Below, piece after piece: positions 35,031 to 46,070 of a stretch of 64,000 bases of DNA. The notes beneath the pieces are model-generated. The model was given only the letters and a program-made list of their open reading frames with translations. It was not told where the DNA came from and searched no databases. Numbering within the stretch: the first letter of the stretch is position 1; the number at the start of each line of letters is the position of its first letter. The DNA comes from Cylindrodendrum hubeiense (lineage: Eukaryota; Ascomycota; Sordariomycetes; Hypocreales; Nectriaceae): positions 62,001 to 126,000 of the forward strand of contig JAANBB010000021.1 of the NCBI GenBank assembly GCA_014621425.1, read 5' to 3'. Both the position numbers and the translations under genes were made by a program.

Positions 35031-35250
35031 TCTCCCACTCTTGAGATTCCTGCGCCCGTCTTTCCTATTTAAGCTGTCTCTGGGTTATCCGCCGGCCATT
35101 TACTCGGCACTGCGGCATCTTTCTCCCCACTTACTGCAATCGCCTGCACCTCAACTCGGAGAATAAATCGTAGCCCAATTATGATCCATCGGCTCGCAAG
35201 CAAAACAGCCCGCAAGTGCGGGGAGTCGAAACGATAGATGTAGGGATAGA

Positions 35251-35257
35251 TATATAA
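35251..35257 (+). promoter_or_regulatory. TATA box of the SVOP-like transporter gene
   Basis: TATATAA lies 130 bp before the ATG at 35387. Confidence 0.5.
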
Positions 35258-35386
35258 GTCGTAAAGTCACCGTCCGGCCATCGGCTACGCCCATCACTCG
35301 CGTCAACCTCGCACTCGCCCTCTCCCTACCTCTCACACTAGCCTTTCCAACAACTTTCCGCTGCAGCTGTCCTCGTCAACCGCAAA

Positions 35387-37341
35387 ATGGAGTCCAAATC
35401 TGTCGAGGGTCCCAAAGCGGCCCTGGACGACAAGATTGCGCGTTCCCCGTCCATAGATAATGAAGTCGGCGAGATGGAGAAGACCGAGACTGTCGACAGC
35501 ATCATGACCTACGGCCTTGACCCAGCCTACGTCGAAAAGGCTGCCCTAGTTTCGGGTGCAATGCATACCATTGGCATGTCCGCCTGGCATTACCAGATGT
35601 GGATGGTTTGTGGTTTTGGCTGGGTCGTCGATAACGTACGAACACCAATCCCATTCCGCTCGTGCCGCATTGGCAAAGTGGTCATCGACTAATCGACAAA
35701 TAGATTGCTGGATACGGCTTGAGTGTCACCTACACCCCCGTGTCCTACGAGTTTAACGTCCCGAATGTGACTCTCACCGGTATCTCGTACAATCTCGGAG
35801 CCTTCATTGGGGCCATGTTTTGGTGTGTATCCTCTCCTAGACGTGACCCTCTTTGTAACGTAGGGGGGACGACTAGTACTTGAGAAACGAGTCCCACTGA
35901 CTGAAAGCACAGGGGTCCAATGGCTGATATCATTGGTCGTCGATGGGCTTTCAACACCACTTTATTCTTGGTTGGCATCTGCATGGTCGCGGCCGGCGGC
36001 AGCAACAACATCTACACCTACGGAGGCCTTTTCGGCGTAGTCGGATTCGCTTCAGGTGGAAATGTCCCTGTGGCCGCGACTGTCTACCTTGAGTTTGTGC
36101 CCGCCAAGGGATATTATCTCCTTACAATGCTCAGCGCATGGTGGGCTGTTGGAGCTGTTGTTGATTCTGTACGTATTAGATCTCTCCCAATTTCCGAAAT
36201 GGCCTGTTGCAATCAGAGAATCGGATGCGAAACTTGTCTCAATGTGTCTCGGCCAAGATCTATAACTGACTCTCTGCCTTAGCTGATCGCCTGGGCCTTC
36301 ATTGGCAACTACTCATGTGACATGACTGTCTCCGACATTTGCCTCAAAGCCGACAACATGGGCTGGCGGTATACCCTCTTCACTGTGGGATCTCTTGTCA
36401 TTGTCCTCGCTGCAGCACGGTTCTTCATATTCCGTATCCCGGAGTCCCCTTATTTTCTCTTGTCTCGCGGGCGCGACGCCGAAGTCATCGAGGTCATCGA
36501 CTTCATCTCCAAGAAGGCAAAGAAGCCCTGTCCCCTCACACTGGAGCAGCTCAAGGACATCAACGACCGTCACGGTAGGGACACCGGCAACTCAACCATT
36601 GCCCCGCCCCTCAAGGAAGTCTTCTTGAGCCAATTCAAGCAAATCTCCCTGAAGTCTCTCAAGCCTCTGTTTGGAAAGCCCAAGCTCGCCCTGCAGACCT
36701 GCATCATCATCTGGATCTGGGCGGCCATCGGCATTGCCTATCCGCTTTACTCCTTCTTTCTCCCTACATACCTAGCGGCTAAGTTCCAGGCCATCAGCTA
36801 TGACTACTCGCTTGAGTCTACCTATCGTCAGTACTGCTATATTGCGGCCTGTACAGTCCCGGGTCCCATCATCGCCTCATTTGCCATCGAGACGCGTCTG
36901 GGCCGACGTTACACAATGGCTATTGGAACGCTCTTGTCAGGTGTCTTCCTCTATCTGAGCACCCTGGCTGCCACCAATGAGGCTGTGGTGGGGTTCAACT
37001 GCACCGCCACCCTGGTAATTAACTTCATGTTCGCTATTCAGGTTAGCTTTTTCTTTCATACACGAGTTACGAAAAAGTATATCATCTGGTTTTCACAATG
37101 CTAACATCTGGATATCTAGTACGCATATACCCCAGAGTCATTCCCTTCCACAATCCGCGCTACTGCCAATGGCCTCTGCTCAATGGTCGGCTACGTCTGC
37201 GGTCTGGCAGCTCCCGTAATTGCTTCACAGGCGGGTGTGAGCACCAATGTACCCATATATGTCAGTGGGGCTCTATTTCTTCTCACCGGTCTCATTATGT
37301 TCGCCCTCCCAATCGAAACAGCAACGGAAAATCGGTTCTAA
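35387..37341 (+). CDS. MFS transporter, SVOP/sugar-porter-like, five exons
   Basis: Exons 35387-35635, 35704-35822, 35913-36168, 36283-37041 and 37120-37341 (introns 68, 90, 114 and 78 nt) join in phase to 534 residues. A hydrophilic N terminus (MESKSVEGPKAALDD) is followed by twelve predicted membrane segments. WGPMADIIGRRWAF is the loop 2-3 signature of the major facilitator family. RIPESPYFLLSRGRDAE before the central loop, and YAYTPESFPSTIRATANG near the end, follow the sugar/SVOP pattern. FAIETRLGRRYTMAIG is the repeat signature in the second half. It probably imports an organic acid, sugar or amide-bearing compound through the plasma membrane. The divergent nitrilase suggests a transporter-plus-hydrolase unit. 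Confidence 0.9.
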
Positions 37342-37645
37342 GTGTGCTGGCATAAGACGTACGCTTTGAATTACACCATGTATGCATTTAGCATTCAATC
37401 TATGTTTCACATTGAGTAACCTGTATGACATTGAAGTAACACGGTGAAGACGTTGTTGATATGTAATGAGTGTATGGTATGTACATGGACAAACAAGAAA
37501 ACGGCACCAGACAATATATACAAAATAAACGAGGGGATATAGGTAAGAAAGGAAACACCCGGAAATTAATTAAAATGCATGATAACCCAAAAGACAGTCA
37601 ACCTTGTTCCCCAACGCCACACGGAAAAGTTGAAAACCGAGTGGC
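37342..37645. other. Short region between convergent gene ends
   Basis: 304 bp between the stops of the transporter and the FAD oxidoreductase. It is AT-rich and probably holds both 3' UTRs. Nothing else is seen. Confidence 0.6.
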
Positions 37646-39385
37646 CTAGAGACTTAAAACCTGCTTGTCTGCTGCAAGCCTTGCCGTTAAGTTCGTTCGG
37701 TCAACATCTTGTATGCTGACCCCCTGCTGAATTGCCATTATCGCCGCAGTGGCAGCACTCTGCCCCAAGATCATATATGTCGGCTCCATACGGATGGCCG
37801 AATACGCAATGTGCGTGCTGCTCATTGTGATTGGGTTGATGAAGTTGGTGGCGTACTCTGCACTCGGGATGAGGGAGTTGAATGGGATGGCAAACGGTTT
37901 TGTGGTGACGATATGCACATGGCCCTCATCGTAGATCTTTCCATCAACAAGGACACGCTGCACCTGATGCACGTCGAGGTAGTATGAGCCCAAGCCAACA
38001 ATACTATCGTTCGCAAAGGCCGTCTGGGGTTGCTGAATATCGCTCTGCGACATGGTGTACAGGCCGTTCATACGCCGGCCTTCCCGGACGTAGATTTCGT
38101 ATGGCCAGTTGTCGTTGCTAACGAACTCGTCTTTGGAGTAGCCCCATGCATTAACCGCCGTGCGGATCGATTGCGGTACACGTGTGCTGTTCACCAGAGT
38201 CCAGAGAAAGCCCTGTGTGTAGAGCTTGTGCGCAAGCATAGAGACTGCACGTTGTTCGTACGAGTCCTCAATATAGTTTGACTCTTCATTGTAGTTCCCA
38301 CCAATGAGATCCGTGCTGACCTGACCAGCTGCATTGGAGTCCGTCTTGAGGTTCGGCATGAGTTGGCTTGTGAAGAAGGGGCCCTTGTAGCCTGACTCAA
38401 TGTAGCGCAAGAGGATCTCGTAGTCGGACTCGTTATAATCAGCAGGCTGGAAGAACGGCTTCCTGTTGGCAGCCGTTTTGGTAAAACTCAATCGGTAGTT
38501 GTAAGCTTGGAGGCTGTAAGGATCTGACTGGCCATCGACGGCTGCGGTATCGTTGATGACTTGCTGGATGCCTTTGATCAAGCCGCTGCTGTTATTGCCC
38601 GGTTCAATGTATGGGTCGATGGTGGAGAGTTTGCCGGGGAGGTTAATGGAAATTCCGCCCGCTGGTTCGTTGAATTCGTTCCGAGCCTCACGTCCGATGC
38701 GATAAGGGATCCCTGCTGCCTCCAGAAGGTCGCCCTCGTAGCTAGCATCAATGAACATCTTCCCCTCAAAGACCGACCCAGACTGTGTTGTGAAGGAAAC
38801 GATCGTCGTCCCGTTCATGGTGACACCGTTCCCAGAACGGTCAATGGGTTCATTTCGGAAGACAGGTATCTTGCCATCCTTAACCCACTTCTCCCAGATG
38901 GCCTCTGAAGCTTTTGGCTCGAAGGTCCACTGCACCTTCTTGGTTTCGTCGATGGCTATGCCCGGCTGGGCACCGACCTTCTTCGCTACGTAAGCCGCTC
39001 GTGTCTCGTATTTCCACGTCGGTTTGCTCTGGTAGTAGGTGTAGATCTTTGCGTAGAATTCTCGAGCGATACCGCCAATTGAATCGCCCTTCTTGTTGTC
39101 CGTCCAGCCAAGGCCTGATGTCGTGAGACCGCCAAGAGTATTTCCGGGAATGACAATAGCTACAGTCTTCTTCATGCGCTTTGTCTGTACTGCAGCCGCC
39201 AGTCCAGCGACCGTATTGCCGTAAATAACCACGTCATATTGAGATGTAACGGCTCGGCGCTCGGGGGACTCGGGGTAAACGGGGGAAGCGGAGGCAACAA
39301 ATGCAATTGACGAAAAGGAAATAAATATAAACAAAAGAGAGTTGGTAAATAGAAAGCCGAGTAGGCCGTTCTTTAATGAAAGCAT
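37646..39385 (-). CDS. Secreted FAD-dependent oxidoreductase
   Basis: An intronless frame of 579 residues. A hydrophobic N terminus (GFLFTNSLLFIFISFSSIAF, then VASASP) is a signal peptide or signal anchor. The mature part begins with a dinucleotide-binding fold, YDVVIYGNTVAGLAAAVQTK, a slightly altered GxGxxG, followed by GGLTTSGLGWTDNKKGDSIGG. MFIDASYEGDLLEAAGIPYR and REARNEFNEPAGGISI belong to the FAD_oxidored family that includes proteins annotated as xanthan lyase-like. HIAYSAIRMEPTYMILGQSA closes the C-terminal FAD region. It is predicted to oxidise an extracellular or secretory-pathway compound with bound FAD; the substrate is unknown. It converges with the SVOP-like transporter gene. 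Confidence 0.88.
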   Translation of the reverse strand: MLSLKNGLLGFLFTNSLLFIFISFSSIAFVASASPVYPESPERRAVTSQYDVVIYGNTVAGLAAAVQTKRMKKTVAIVIPGNTLGGLTTSGLGWTDNKKGDSIGGIAREFYAKIYTYYQSKPTWKYETRAAYVAKKVGAQPGIAIDETKKVQWTFEPKASEAIWEKWVKDGKIPVFRNEPIDRSGNGVTMNGTTIVSFTTQSGSVFEGKMFIDASYEGDLLEAAGIPYRIGREARNEFNEPAGGISINLPGKLSTIDPYIEPGNNSSGLIKGIQQVINDTAAVDGQSDPYSLQAYNYRLSFTKTAANRKPFFQPADYNESDYEILLRYIESGYKGPFFTSQLMPNLKTDSNAAGQVSTDLIGGNYNEESNYIEDSYEQRAVSMLAHKLYTQGFLWTLVNSTRVPQSIRTAVNAWGYSKDEFVSNDNWPYEIYVREGRRMNGLYTMSQSDIQQPQTAFANDSIVGLGSYYLDVHQVQRVLVDGKIYDEGHVHIVTTKPFAIPFNSLIPSAEYATNFINPITMSSTHIAYSAIRMEPTYMILGQSAATAAIMAIQQGVSIQDVDRTNLTARLAADKQVLSL

Positions 39386-39815
39386 GGTGATTCTCGCAGC
39401 TCAGAACGAACTGCTCCACCAAATCTGAAAGGGAAAAAAGCGAGATCGATAGCGAGAAAGACAGTGACAGCCTCTCAGCTTTATGATCAAAGATATACAG
39501 CAATTAAAAGAATGCGACCATTTTAAGGCGACTCTAGCACTTGTCCGTCTTGCGGTTCCGACGACGGGAAGCAGCCCCATGCGCGGCAGGGCCGGCACCC
39601 ATGAGTCAATGCGAACACGACATTTTACCTCTTTCGACCCATGCATCTTTGCGGCGGCGCGCCTAGCTTCCCCATTCAGTCAGTCCCTCGCTAGCTTGCT
39701 ATTTCCACTTCCTATTGTGCTTGACGTTATGCGGCTCCTGAGATAGCCGGAGGCGTCCCCTGAATCAGCCAGCCACGCCGCTGGGTCCTGCAGGTCCGCA
39801 ACTAACGTAATTCGC

Positions 39816-40196
39816 ACACAACCAACGCACCTCGTACACGACCCCTGATAGCTACTGGACCGGCCCATGGAAGTGTTGTGTTGGCATCTCATCTCACAAA
39901 CAGATGTATCCTATGCCTGCACCAGACTCAGCTCCAGATGCAGAAAATCAGTAGATCCAAGTTTGGGCCAACACTGTCTCCACCCTCGCCCCCCGGCTCA
40001 GCCGGCCACCGCTGTTGGCCCATGACAAGTACACAACCAGCATGCGTGCTACACAATCCCCAATAGCCACTAGACCGGTCCATGAAGGTCTCTGCATCTC
40101 ATTTCACAAAGAGATGTAACCCGTGCCTACACTAGCCCATCTCTAGAGGCAGAAATCTAGATCCAAGTGCGGGTCAACAATGTCCACTCTCACCAC
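39816..40196. repeat. Diverged tandem duplication
   Basis: Copy 1 (about 39816-39993) and copy 2 (about 40031-40196) share ACACAACCA, then GC(T/C)ACT(G/A)GACCGG(C/T)CCATG, GCATCTCAT(C/T)TCACAAA, AGATGTA and TAGATCCAAGT in the same order, about 215 bp apart, with many substitutions and small indels. Confidence 0.7.
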
Positions 40197-40352
40197 CCAG
40201 ACCTGACTGTTAGCTGTTCCCGCCGCTGCGCTACTGAATCCGATTGGCTATGGAAGGTCAGGGACAACGCTTCCTCGGTGGGGATCCCGATCTCTCTAGT
40301 TACCTTACGTCTTAGGGAGAGCCGCGACTTACTACATCGTAGACCTGAACCT

Positions 40353-40438
40353 GGTACATGGCTTCCACCAACAGTATCGTGGCTTGGACCACTCGGTGGT
40401 GCATGGCTCCCACCAACAGCTTCGTGGCTTGGACGACT
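40353..40438 (+). repeat. 41-bp direct repeat pair
   Basis: 40353-40393 and 40398-40438 match at nearly all positions (GGT-A/G-CATGGCT and TCGTGGCTTGGAC are the end words), separated by 4 bp. Confidence 0.9.
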
Positions 40439-42847
40439 TGATTCAATAACATTCCAGGAGAGTCTGATGAATGAAAGTTGTCACGTGTGGAGGTGGTGCA
40501 ATAACACCTTAAGCTATGTAGAGATTAGCGTGCTATAGACGATAACCGTGGCTGCGCCGTGGCCTTTTGATCTGATTGACTAGGCGTTCGGTCTCTCCGC
40601 ACAATGGTCGAGTACGAACTACTGAAACGCGCTTAGATAAACTCGGCAAGCCAGCCGGCTGAAAACTCCGAAAGACAGCCACCCTTGCCGCCGAATCGTA
40701 TGAGGCGTTATTAGTGTCGGATGTCAGGATCCCGCTAGACCTCCGAATGTGGACGTGGCAACGGTGAAAGAGACTAACGGTGGTCTAGATGCAAAAAGAA
40801 TGGAAACTCTAACGACCAACTTGTTAGCATCGTGGCCACGACCCGCCACAGGGGACTACCACGTGGGTCCCGGTGAAGAAAAGCGCCATCATCCAGGTAC
40901 CAGGACTCTTTCTTGACTGACTCGGCTCTCGTCCGGCAAAAGAAATATCAGATAAATTCCAAAAATACACACGTAGAATCTTCAAAACTCGTGCCAAGAC
41001 ACCGCCTGTCCTATTTCGTCTGTGTATAAGCTTGAATGCAGTCCCCAATGCCCATGGTCTCTGGGGTAAAGCTACAGCGCTGATGAGAGGCGCCTGGAAT
41101 CCCGCACACTAACTAGCTGCCAAGGAAGCTTGATGAGTTGCTTGATAATAGCGTCAGATTCTGGTGCGTGCGCACCCATGTCGATCTCACATCGACATCG
41201 ATGGGACATGCCTTGTAATGCTCAGTTAAAACCATGCTGCGGATGTTACTGCTTTCGGCTTTCAATTATCTTACGTTGCTCTTCCCGACCAGGCCCTCAG
41301 AGGTGGCATATAACAAGGATGCTGGGCGCATTTGAGTAAGGCACAGAAAGCGGCTCGTATTCACGAGATGACCCTCTCGCCAGGCCCACTACTGTGCCTC
41401 TATAGACTAACCTTTATGATCCCCTATTGTGGGACGGTTCAAGCCCATCCGCGTCTAGCGCCATGCAATAGCACTTACAAGGCCATATTCAGGTGCATAT
41501 TTCCATGGGCTAGAACCCTTCAAGAGGGCTGAAGTTATGTGGTGCCAGACACCCATGGCGAGCACGCGGTGAGCGCAATCTCTGCACTCACCAATTGCAC
41601 GCTTTCCAATTGGCTCGTTTAAATAACGCACCACTGCCCGTCCCGTGGACTATGTACCTTCAGCTGTGATTGAGCCTGGACGCCGGCGCCGCTGGGACAA
41701 TCGAGACTATCACATCATGGAGGGCTCCAATGGGCTGATCTGCATAAAAGAATCGGTACTATTTACTATGTACTATCAAGCTTATTCCCATCCAGGCTGG
41801 TGTTGCAGCCCTGGATCCAAGCTGCGTTGATGAGGCTGTAGAAATTATTGAGGTCTTACTGTCTTAGTCAAAGTCTTCAAGCTGGGATGCGGACTGCTGG
41901 GTCTGTTGTGGTGTTTGTGTACCTGGCTTATAATAATTATGTATTTTTATCAAATCGAGCCCCCTGGGTATTAGTGATGTTGCGGCCAGCGCTACAGGCG
42001 GAAGCCCCTAAAAGAGTCTGAACTGGTCTGTAAAAATTCGCCAGACGAGAAAAAAAGGGATGCACTGGAAATAGAGACGGGCCTAGCCTTAAACACCCCT
42101 AGTCCCTTGTGTAGCCGTAAATCCTTGCCAATCTGCTAAATCCACCAACACAAGAGCCGTAAGCACCTTATCTCAGTACGATATTGTCATGGTGCCAACA
42201 TGCATCCAGGAGTTTTAATGAGGTACGGACATAATGGAGGCTCCTGGCGTCCGGTCTTGCCAGATGCTGCAACAACACGCTTTTTTCGTCTTTTAAGTTT
42301 TATTGCACTTTCTTGTTCCATTGGATTACAGCTGTCGTAGAGGGCTTATCGCTACATTTCTCATCCTTTCCCTTGCAGACTTCAAAAAGCATTGTGACCA
42401 CTGCTTGCCGTATCCAGGATACCCGATTTGTCTAGATCTTTGATTCTTACCATTTCTCCCTCTTCTCCGGCTGCTACCCTACGGACAGATATGCTCTACC
42501 TGAAGACTGCGCCCACCAACAAAATATATCGAAGGGAATGCTTTATTAGCAGTAGCAGCTCACCTTAGGCAGTGTTCCCGCTTGATAGTGGCAGCCGTAT
42601 CATCAATCTAAACTCAAAGGAGGAAAGATATGTCTTTGTCGCGATATGGTAAAACTGGGTTTAGGAATACGAGGCAGCGCGATAAGCGACCCCGAGTGGG
42701 TTCTGGGTTGGTCCGACTCCGGCGTGGTCGAATCTATTTGAAACGGCGCCAGCCTGTGATACCCAATATCCCACAAAGTCGCTTGCCCAAAGGCCTCGTC
42801 CAAATTGCTCCATAAAGCTAGCAGCAGCAGCGTCTACATGCTATCTT

Positions 42848-43700
42848 CTAATTATTCCGCTCTTTGATACAAACTTTAAATTGCAATGGTCTCTGTAGAA
42901 TCCCTGAATTGTTGGCTTGTGGATCTATGGGTATCACCTTGTTCATTTCTGGATCAGCAGGCTCAGAAAACCCGAATGCCCATGTAGGATTTGAAGCAAT
43001 GCACCACATATTTCGCTTTGTAAGATAAATACCGGTACATATGCGTTTGCCATTGCCGTAGGCGCGATGATCCCGAATACCAGCGTGGTCATTGGCGAGC
43101 CGCTTGTGGTTTAAATATCGGTCTGGTTAAATGTGTCGGCGTCTGCATAAATATGCTCACTGTGGTGCAGGACCCGAGTTGGGATGAAGACAGTAGCGCC
43201 TTTAGGGATTAACAGCCTCTGTATTCGTCATCTGCCGGCGCAACTTCAACGTGTCTTTCTTTGTTTTCACAAGAGCGGAATCGTCGATCCTTCTCGGACC
43301 TGCGTAGCATTATGGTAACGGTGCTGTTAATCAGGTTGGTCTAATACCTGACGATACATATTGTGGTTTATCAAGTTACACTGGACGCCACCACATGCCC
43401 TCTTTGACAATGCAATGCATCTAGGATGCCTTTCAAACTCGTCCCAGCGAGGGGACCTCTCAGCACCACAAGCCTCGTCTGGTTCCTTTCGCGCATATTA
43501 TTGAACCTCTGGATGTTGAGAAAATGGTAGAATCAGTGTCAGACGATGCACAGCTGTTGTATCAGCACCACCCTCAATGAATTCCCTTATAAGATTGGTC
43601 AAAATATCAAACCCAAGTCTCTCGTACCTAACTATGAAAAGAGACATCGCTTCATTCGATAAAGGATCCGAAATACTCCCAAATGAAGTGCCCACCTCTT
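42848..43700 (-). pseudogene. Cytochrome P450 pseudogene (C-terminal two thirds, frameshifted)
   Basis: Reading the minus strand downward shows P450 landmarks in changing frames. The I-helix EFIEGGADTTAV lies near 43570, then SQHPEVQ. ERSPRWDEFERHP comes near 43440 after a frame shift, then AIVKEGMWWRP, where the ExxR arginine is replaced by W. IPKGATVFIPTRVLHH is near 43180. The haem-binding region RAYGNGKRICTGIYLTKRNM is near 43035, with the invariant Cys present. A family-like C terminus (PADPEMNKVIPIDPQANNSG to KVCIKERNN) ends at the stop at 42848. Stops and frame changes lie between these blocks, and no N-terminal membrane anchor was found. The gene resembled fungal secondary-metabolism P450s and is now broken. 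Age and cause of decay are unknown. Confidence 0.8.
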
Positions 43701-44068
43701 TACTTATTAATTAGGTACGGTGTTGTCAATTATATGTCCCAATAAGACAATCAAGTCGTGGAGGTTGATCGGCCGTTGACTGGCGCAGAACAATTAATCC
43801 GCACAAATGAATCAATTCCACCGACTAAACCACCCGATGCGAAGACGAGTAAGTAAGCATGACTGGCTATTTTTCTATGATGACAATAAGATGACGAATC
43901 CCTTCTATCACTCTTCCATGTCAGACTTCCCGCATTCTGCCGGTGGCAAGCTTATTTATCCCAGAGGGTTTCTGACGTGAGATGGCGCTAAACCTTAGAT
44001 ATAACCACGGCCCTGAATCGAGTGCGCATCTTACCAGAACAGCAATCACAAAATTCATTCATCAAACA
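43701..44068. other. Promoter region of the VOC dioxygenase
   Basis: About 370 bp between the P450 relic and the dioxygenase start. It may include unrecognisable P450 N-terminal sequence. No other feature was found. Confidence 0.45.
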
Positions 44069-45358
44069 ATGTCGACTACTTCTAAAACCAGCATCTTGCG
44101 TGTTGCGCATGTGTATTACAAACACAAAAATGTGGCCAAACAACAGCAGTTTCTTGCCGATTTCGGTTTCATTGAGACGGAGCGTCATGGTAGCAAGATC
44201 TACTACCGCGGCTATGGCTCGGAACCATTTCTTTATTGTCTTGAACCAGGCATCGAGGATGAATTTGGTGGTGCTGGGTTAGTTGTTGAGTCACTCGAAG
44301 ATCTTGAGAAGGCCCGAGCAATTTTCCCCACAGCATCTGAAGTGTATGACTTGGTCAACGTACCAGGTGGTGGGAAATGCGTCACGGTACGAGATCCGGT
44401 TGATGGCTGGCCACTTCACCTGGTACATGGACAGACAGAAGTGGAACCACTGAAGGACTATCGCGTCCTTGATTTCAATTTCGTAACCACCCCGCCCTTG
44501 TTGCGCAAAGCACTGATGCTAATCACCTTCACTAGCCTCAACAGAAGAATCGCCCCGTCAACTCGTTCCAAAGATTTCAGAAAGGTACGCTATCATTTCT
44601 CCGACTCCAATGAGTCCCTTGGGGTCGATGCGATCTTACAAGGCATCATTATATCTACATGTCCTTGATTCCTTAGCATGTCCATGTTTTTAATCTCAAG
44701 CATAGGGCCTGCTACAGTCCATAAGATGGGCCATTTCGGCATGTGTGTTACAGACTTTCAGAAAGCGTATGACTTTTACACAAAGCATTTCAACTTTGTT
44801 GCTAGTGATGTGAGACATCGCTAATACTGCTATTGTTCATTGCTAATTCTTTGTTCTGCTTACAGGTACAGTATGATGAAGCCGGCACAGATATTTCGGC
44901 GTTTATGCACATTGATCTGGGTGAAGAGTTTACCGATCACCATACTTTCTTCATTTTCCAAGGACCAAAGAGTCACGTCCATCATTCATCGTTTGAGGTC
45001 CATGACTTCGATACTGAAGTGATTGGGCACGACTGGCTACGCGCCAAGGGCTATAGAAACTGTTGGGGGGTGGGCCGTCATATCATGGGCAGTCAAATCT
45101 TCGACTATTGGTATGTTTGCTTTTTTAAGACTTTATTGGTGTTGTTGCTTACTACCAAGCCAGGTATGACCCCTCTAGGTTCATCGTAGAGCATTATGTC
45201 GATGGGGATCAGGTCAATTGTCACACCAAAACAAACAGATCTGCCGCCAGCCCCGATGGGCTGCACGTCTGGGGTTAGTCTCCATCACGCACCAATAATA
45301 TCAGTGAAAACTAATTGTTTGATAAGGCCCGGATCTACCAGGGGACTTTTTGGCGTAA
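44069..45358 (+). CDS. VOC-family extradiol-type dioxygenase, six exons
   Basis: Exons 44069-44482, 44536-44584, 44706-44809, 44866-45110, 45164-45273 and 45327-45358 (introns 53, 121, 56, 53 and 53 nt) join in phase to 317 residues. The start MSTTSKTSILRVAHVYYKHK fits the family better than the in-frame Met at 43982. Two vicinal-oxygen-chelate modules are visible: the first at RVAHVYYKHKNV, the second at VHKMGHFGMCVTDFQKAYDF. Likely metal ligands in the second module are H164, H228 or H229 in SHVHHSSFEV, and E280 in FIVEHYVDGD. This is the His-His-Glu set of Fe(II) extradiol dioxygenases that cleave catechols. The C terminus GLHVWGPDLPGDFLA is typical. It lies next to a P450 relic and an SDR gene, suggesting a past or present aromatic-degradation group. 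Confidence 0.9.
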
Positions 45359-46070
45359 GAGGACTAGCAGAGCGATTGGGAGTTTACGGCAAATGTATAT
45401 GAAAAAACTGTGCTTTGATACCTTGACGTGGATCTCAACACATTTCAAGTGCTTATGTGTGAACAATTGAGATTGAATATGCAGCATTATGCAATGTATG
45501 GTGTCCAATGTCAAGGTTAGAAGCACATCGACGCGAAGACTGAATCGGAGCAAGCACGGCGAGAACTCGTGAAACAAATCAGCAACATGACATTACTCCC
45601 TGATACCGATTCCGAGTATATGGGGAGAAATATCCGGGAAAGCAAAAGGTAGCTTGTATCATCCCGAGGACATACTTGTTGCTAACTCTTCTACAGAAAT
45701 GCTCAACTCTCTGAGTGGTTTTGTTGAGTACACAAAATATAATGACAACGCTTTCGACACGGGATTGAAGTCGTTTATGATCTATTAGGCAAATAATTAG
45801 ATATAGGTCTGAATTTTAAGTTGCAATATTTTGTTTGCGATTGCTCTGACGCTCTGTATCGAGCGGGCTCTGATTTATCAGCATGTGCGGAGAAGGCAGA
45901 TGTGACGGCAGTCCCCCGTCATTCGCTGATAAGCGCTTATCTCCGATGGAGCACAGAGTTTAAAAGCCGTCATGGCCCCAATGAACCACTATCGCTCCGC
46001 AGACCGACATCTCCTCCATTCTCTGCGTACTCGGCAATCCAGGTAAATCTCGTTGAAGTAGGACATCAAG
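45359..46070. other. SDR promoter region
   Basis: 0.7 kb between the dioxygenase and SDR genes on the same strand. No gene, repeat or RNA could be supported. Confidence 0.55.

Larger units (their letters stand above)
34664..35386. promoter_or_regulatory. Divergent promoter between nitrilase and transporter
   Basis: 723 bp. It contains AGATAA (about 34727) and TGATAA (about 34748) near the nitrilase start, TTATCA at about 34998 and three CCAGATA words at exact 10-bp steps (35004-35030). Such sites suit AreA-like GATA factors. A TATATAA box serves the transporter side. Confidence 0.5.
39386..42847. other. 3.4-kb gene desert with local repeats
   Basis: No frame in this stretch shows a family pattern. 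It contains a diverged direct duplication (39816-39993 and 40031-40196), a 41-bp tandem pair at 40353-40438 and scattered short frames such as 41645-41830. It may hold decayed sequence older than I can recognise. Confidence 0.55.
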
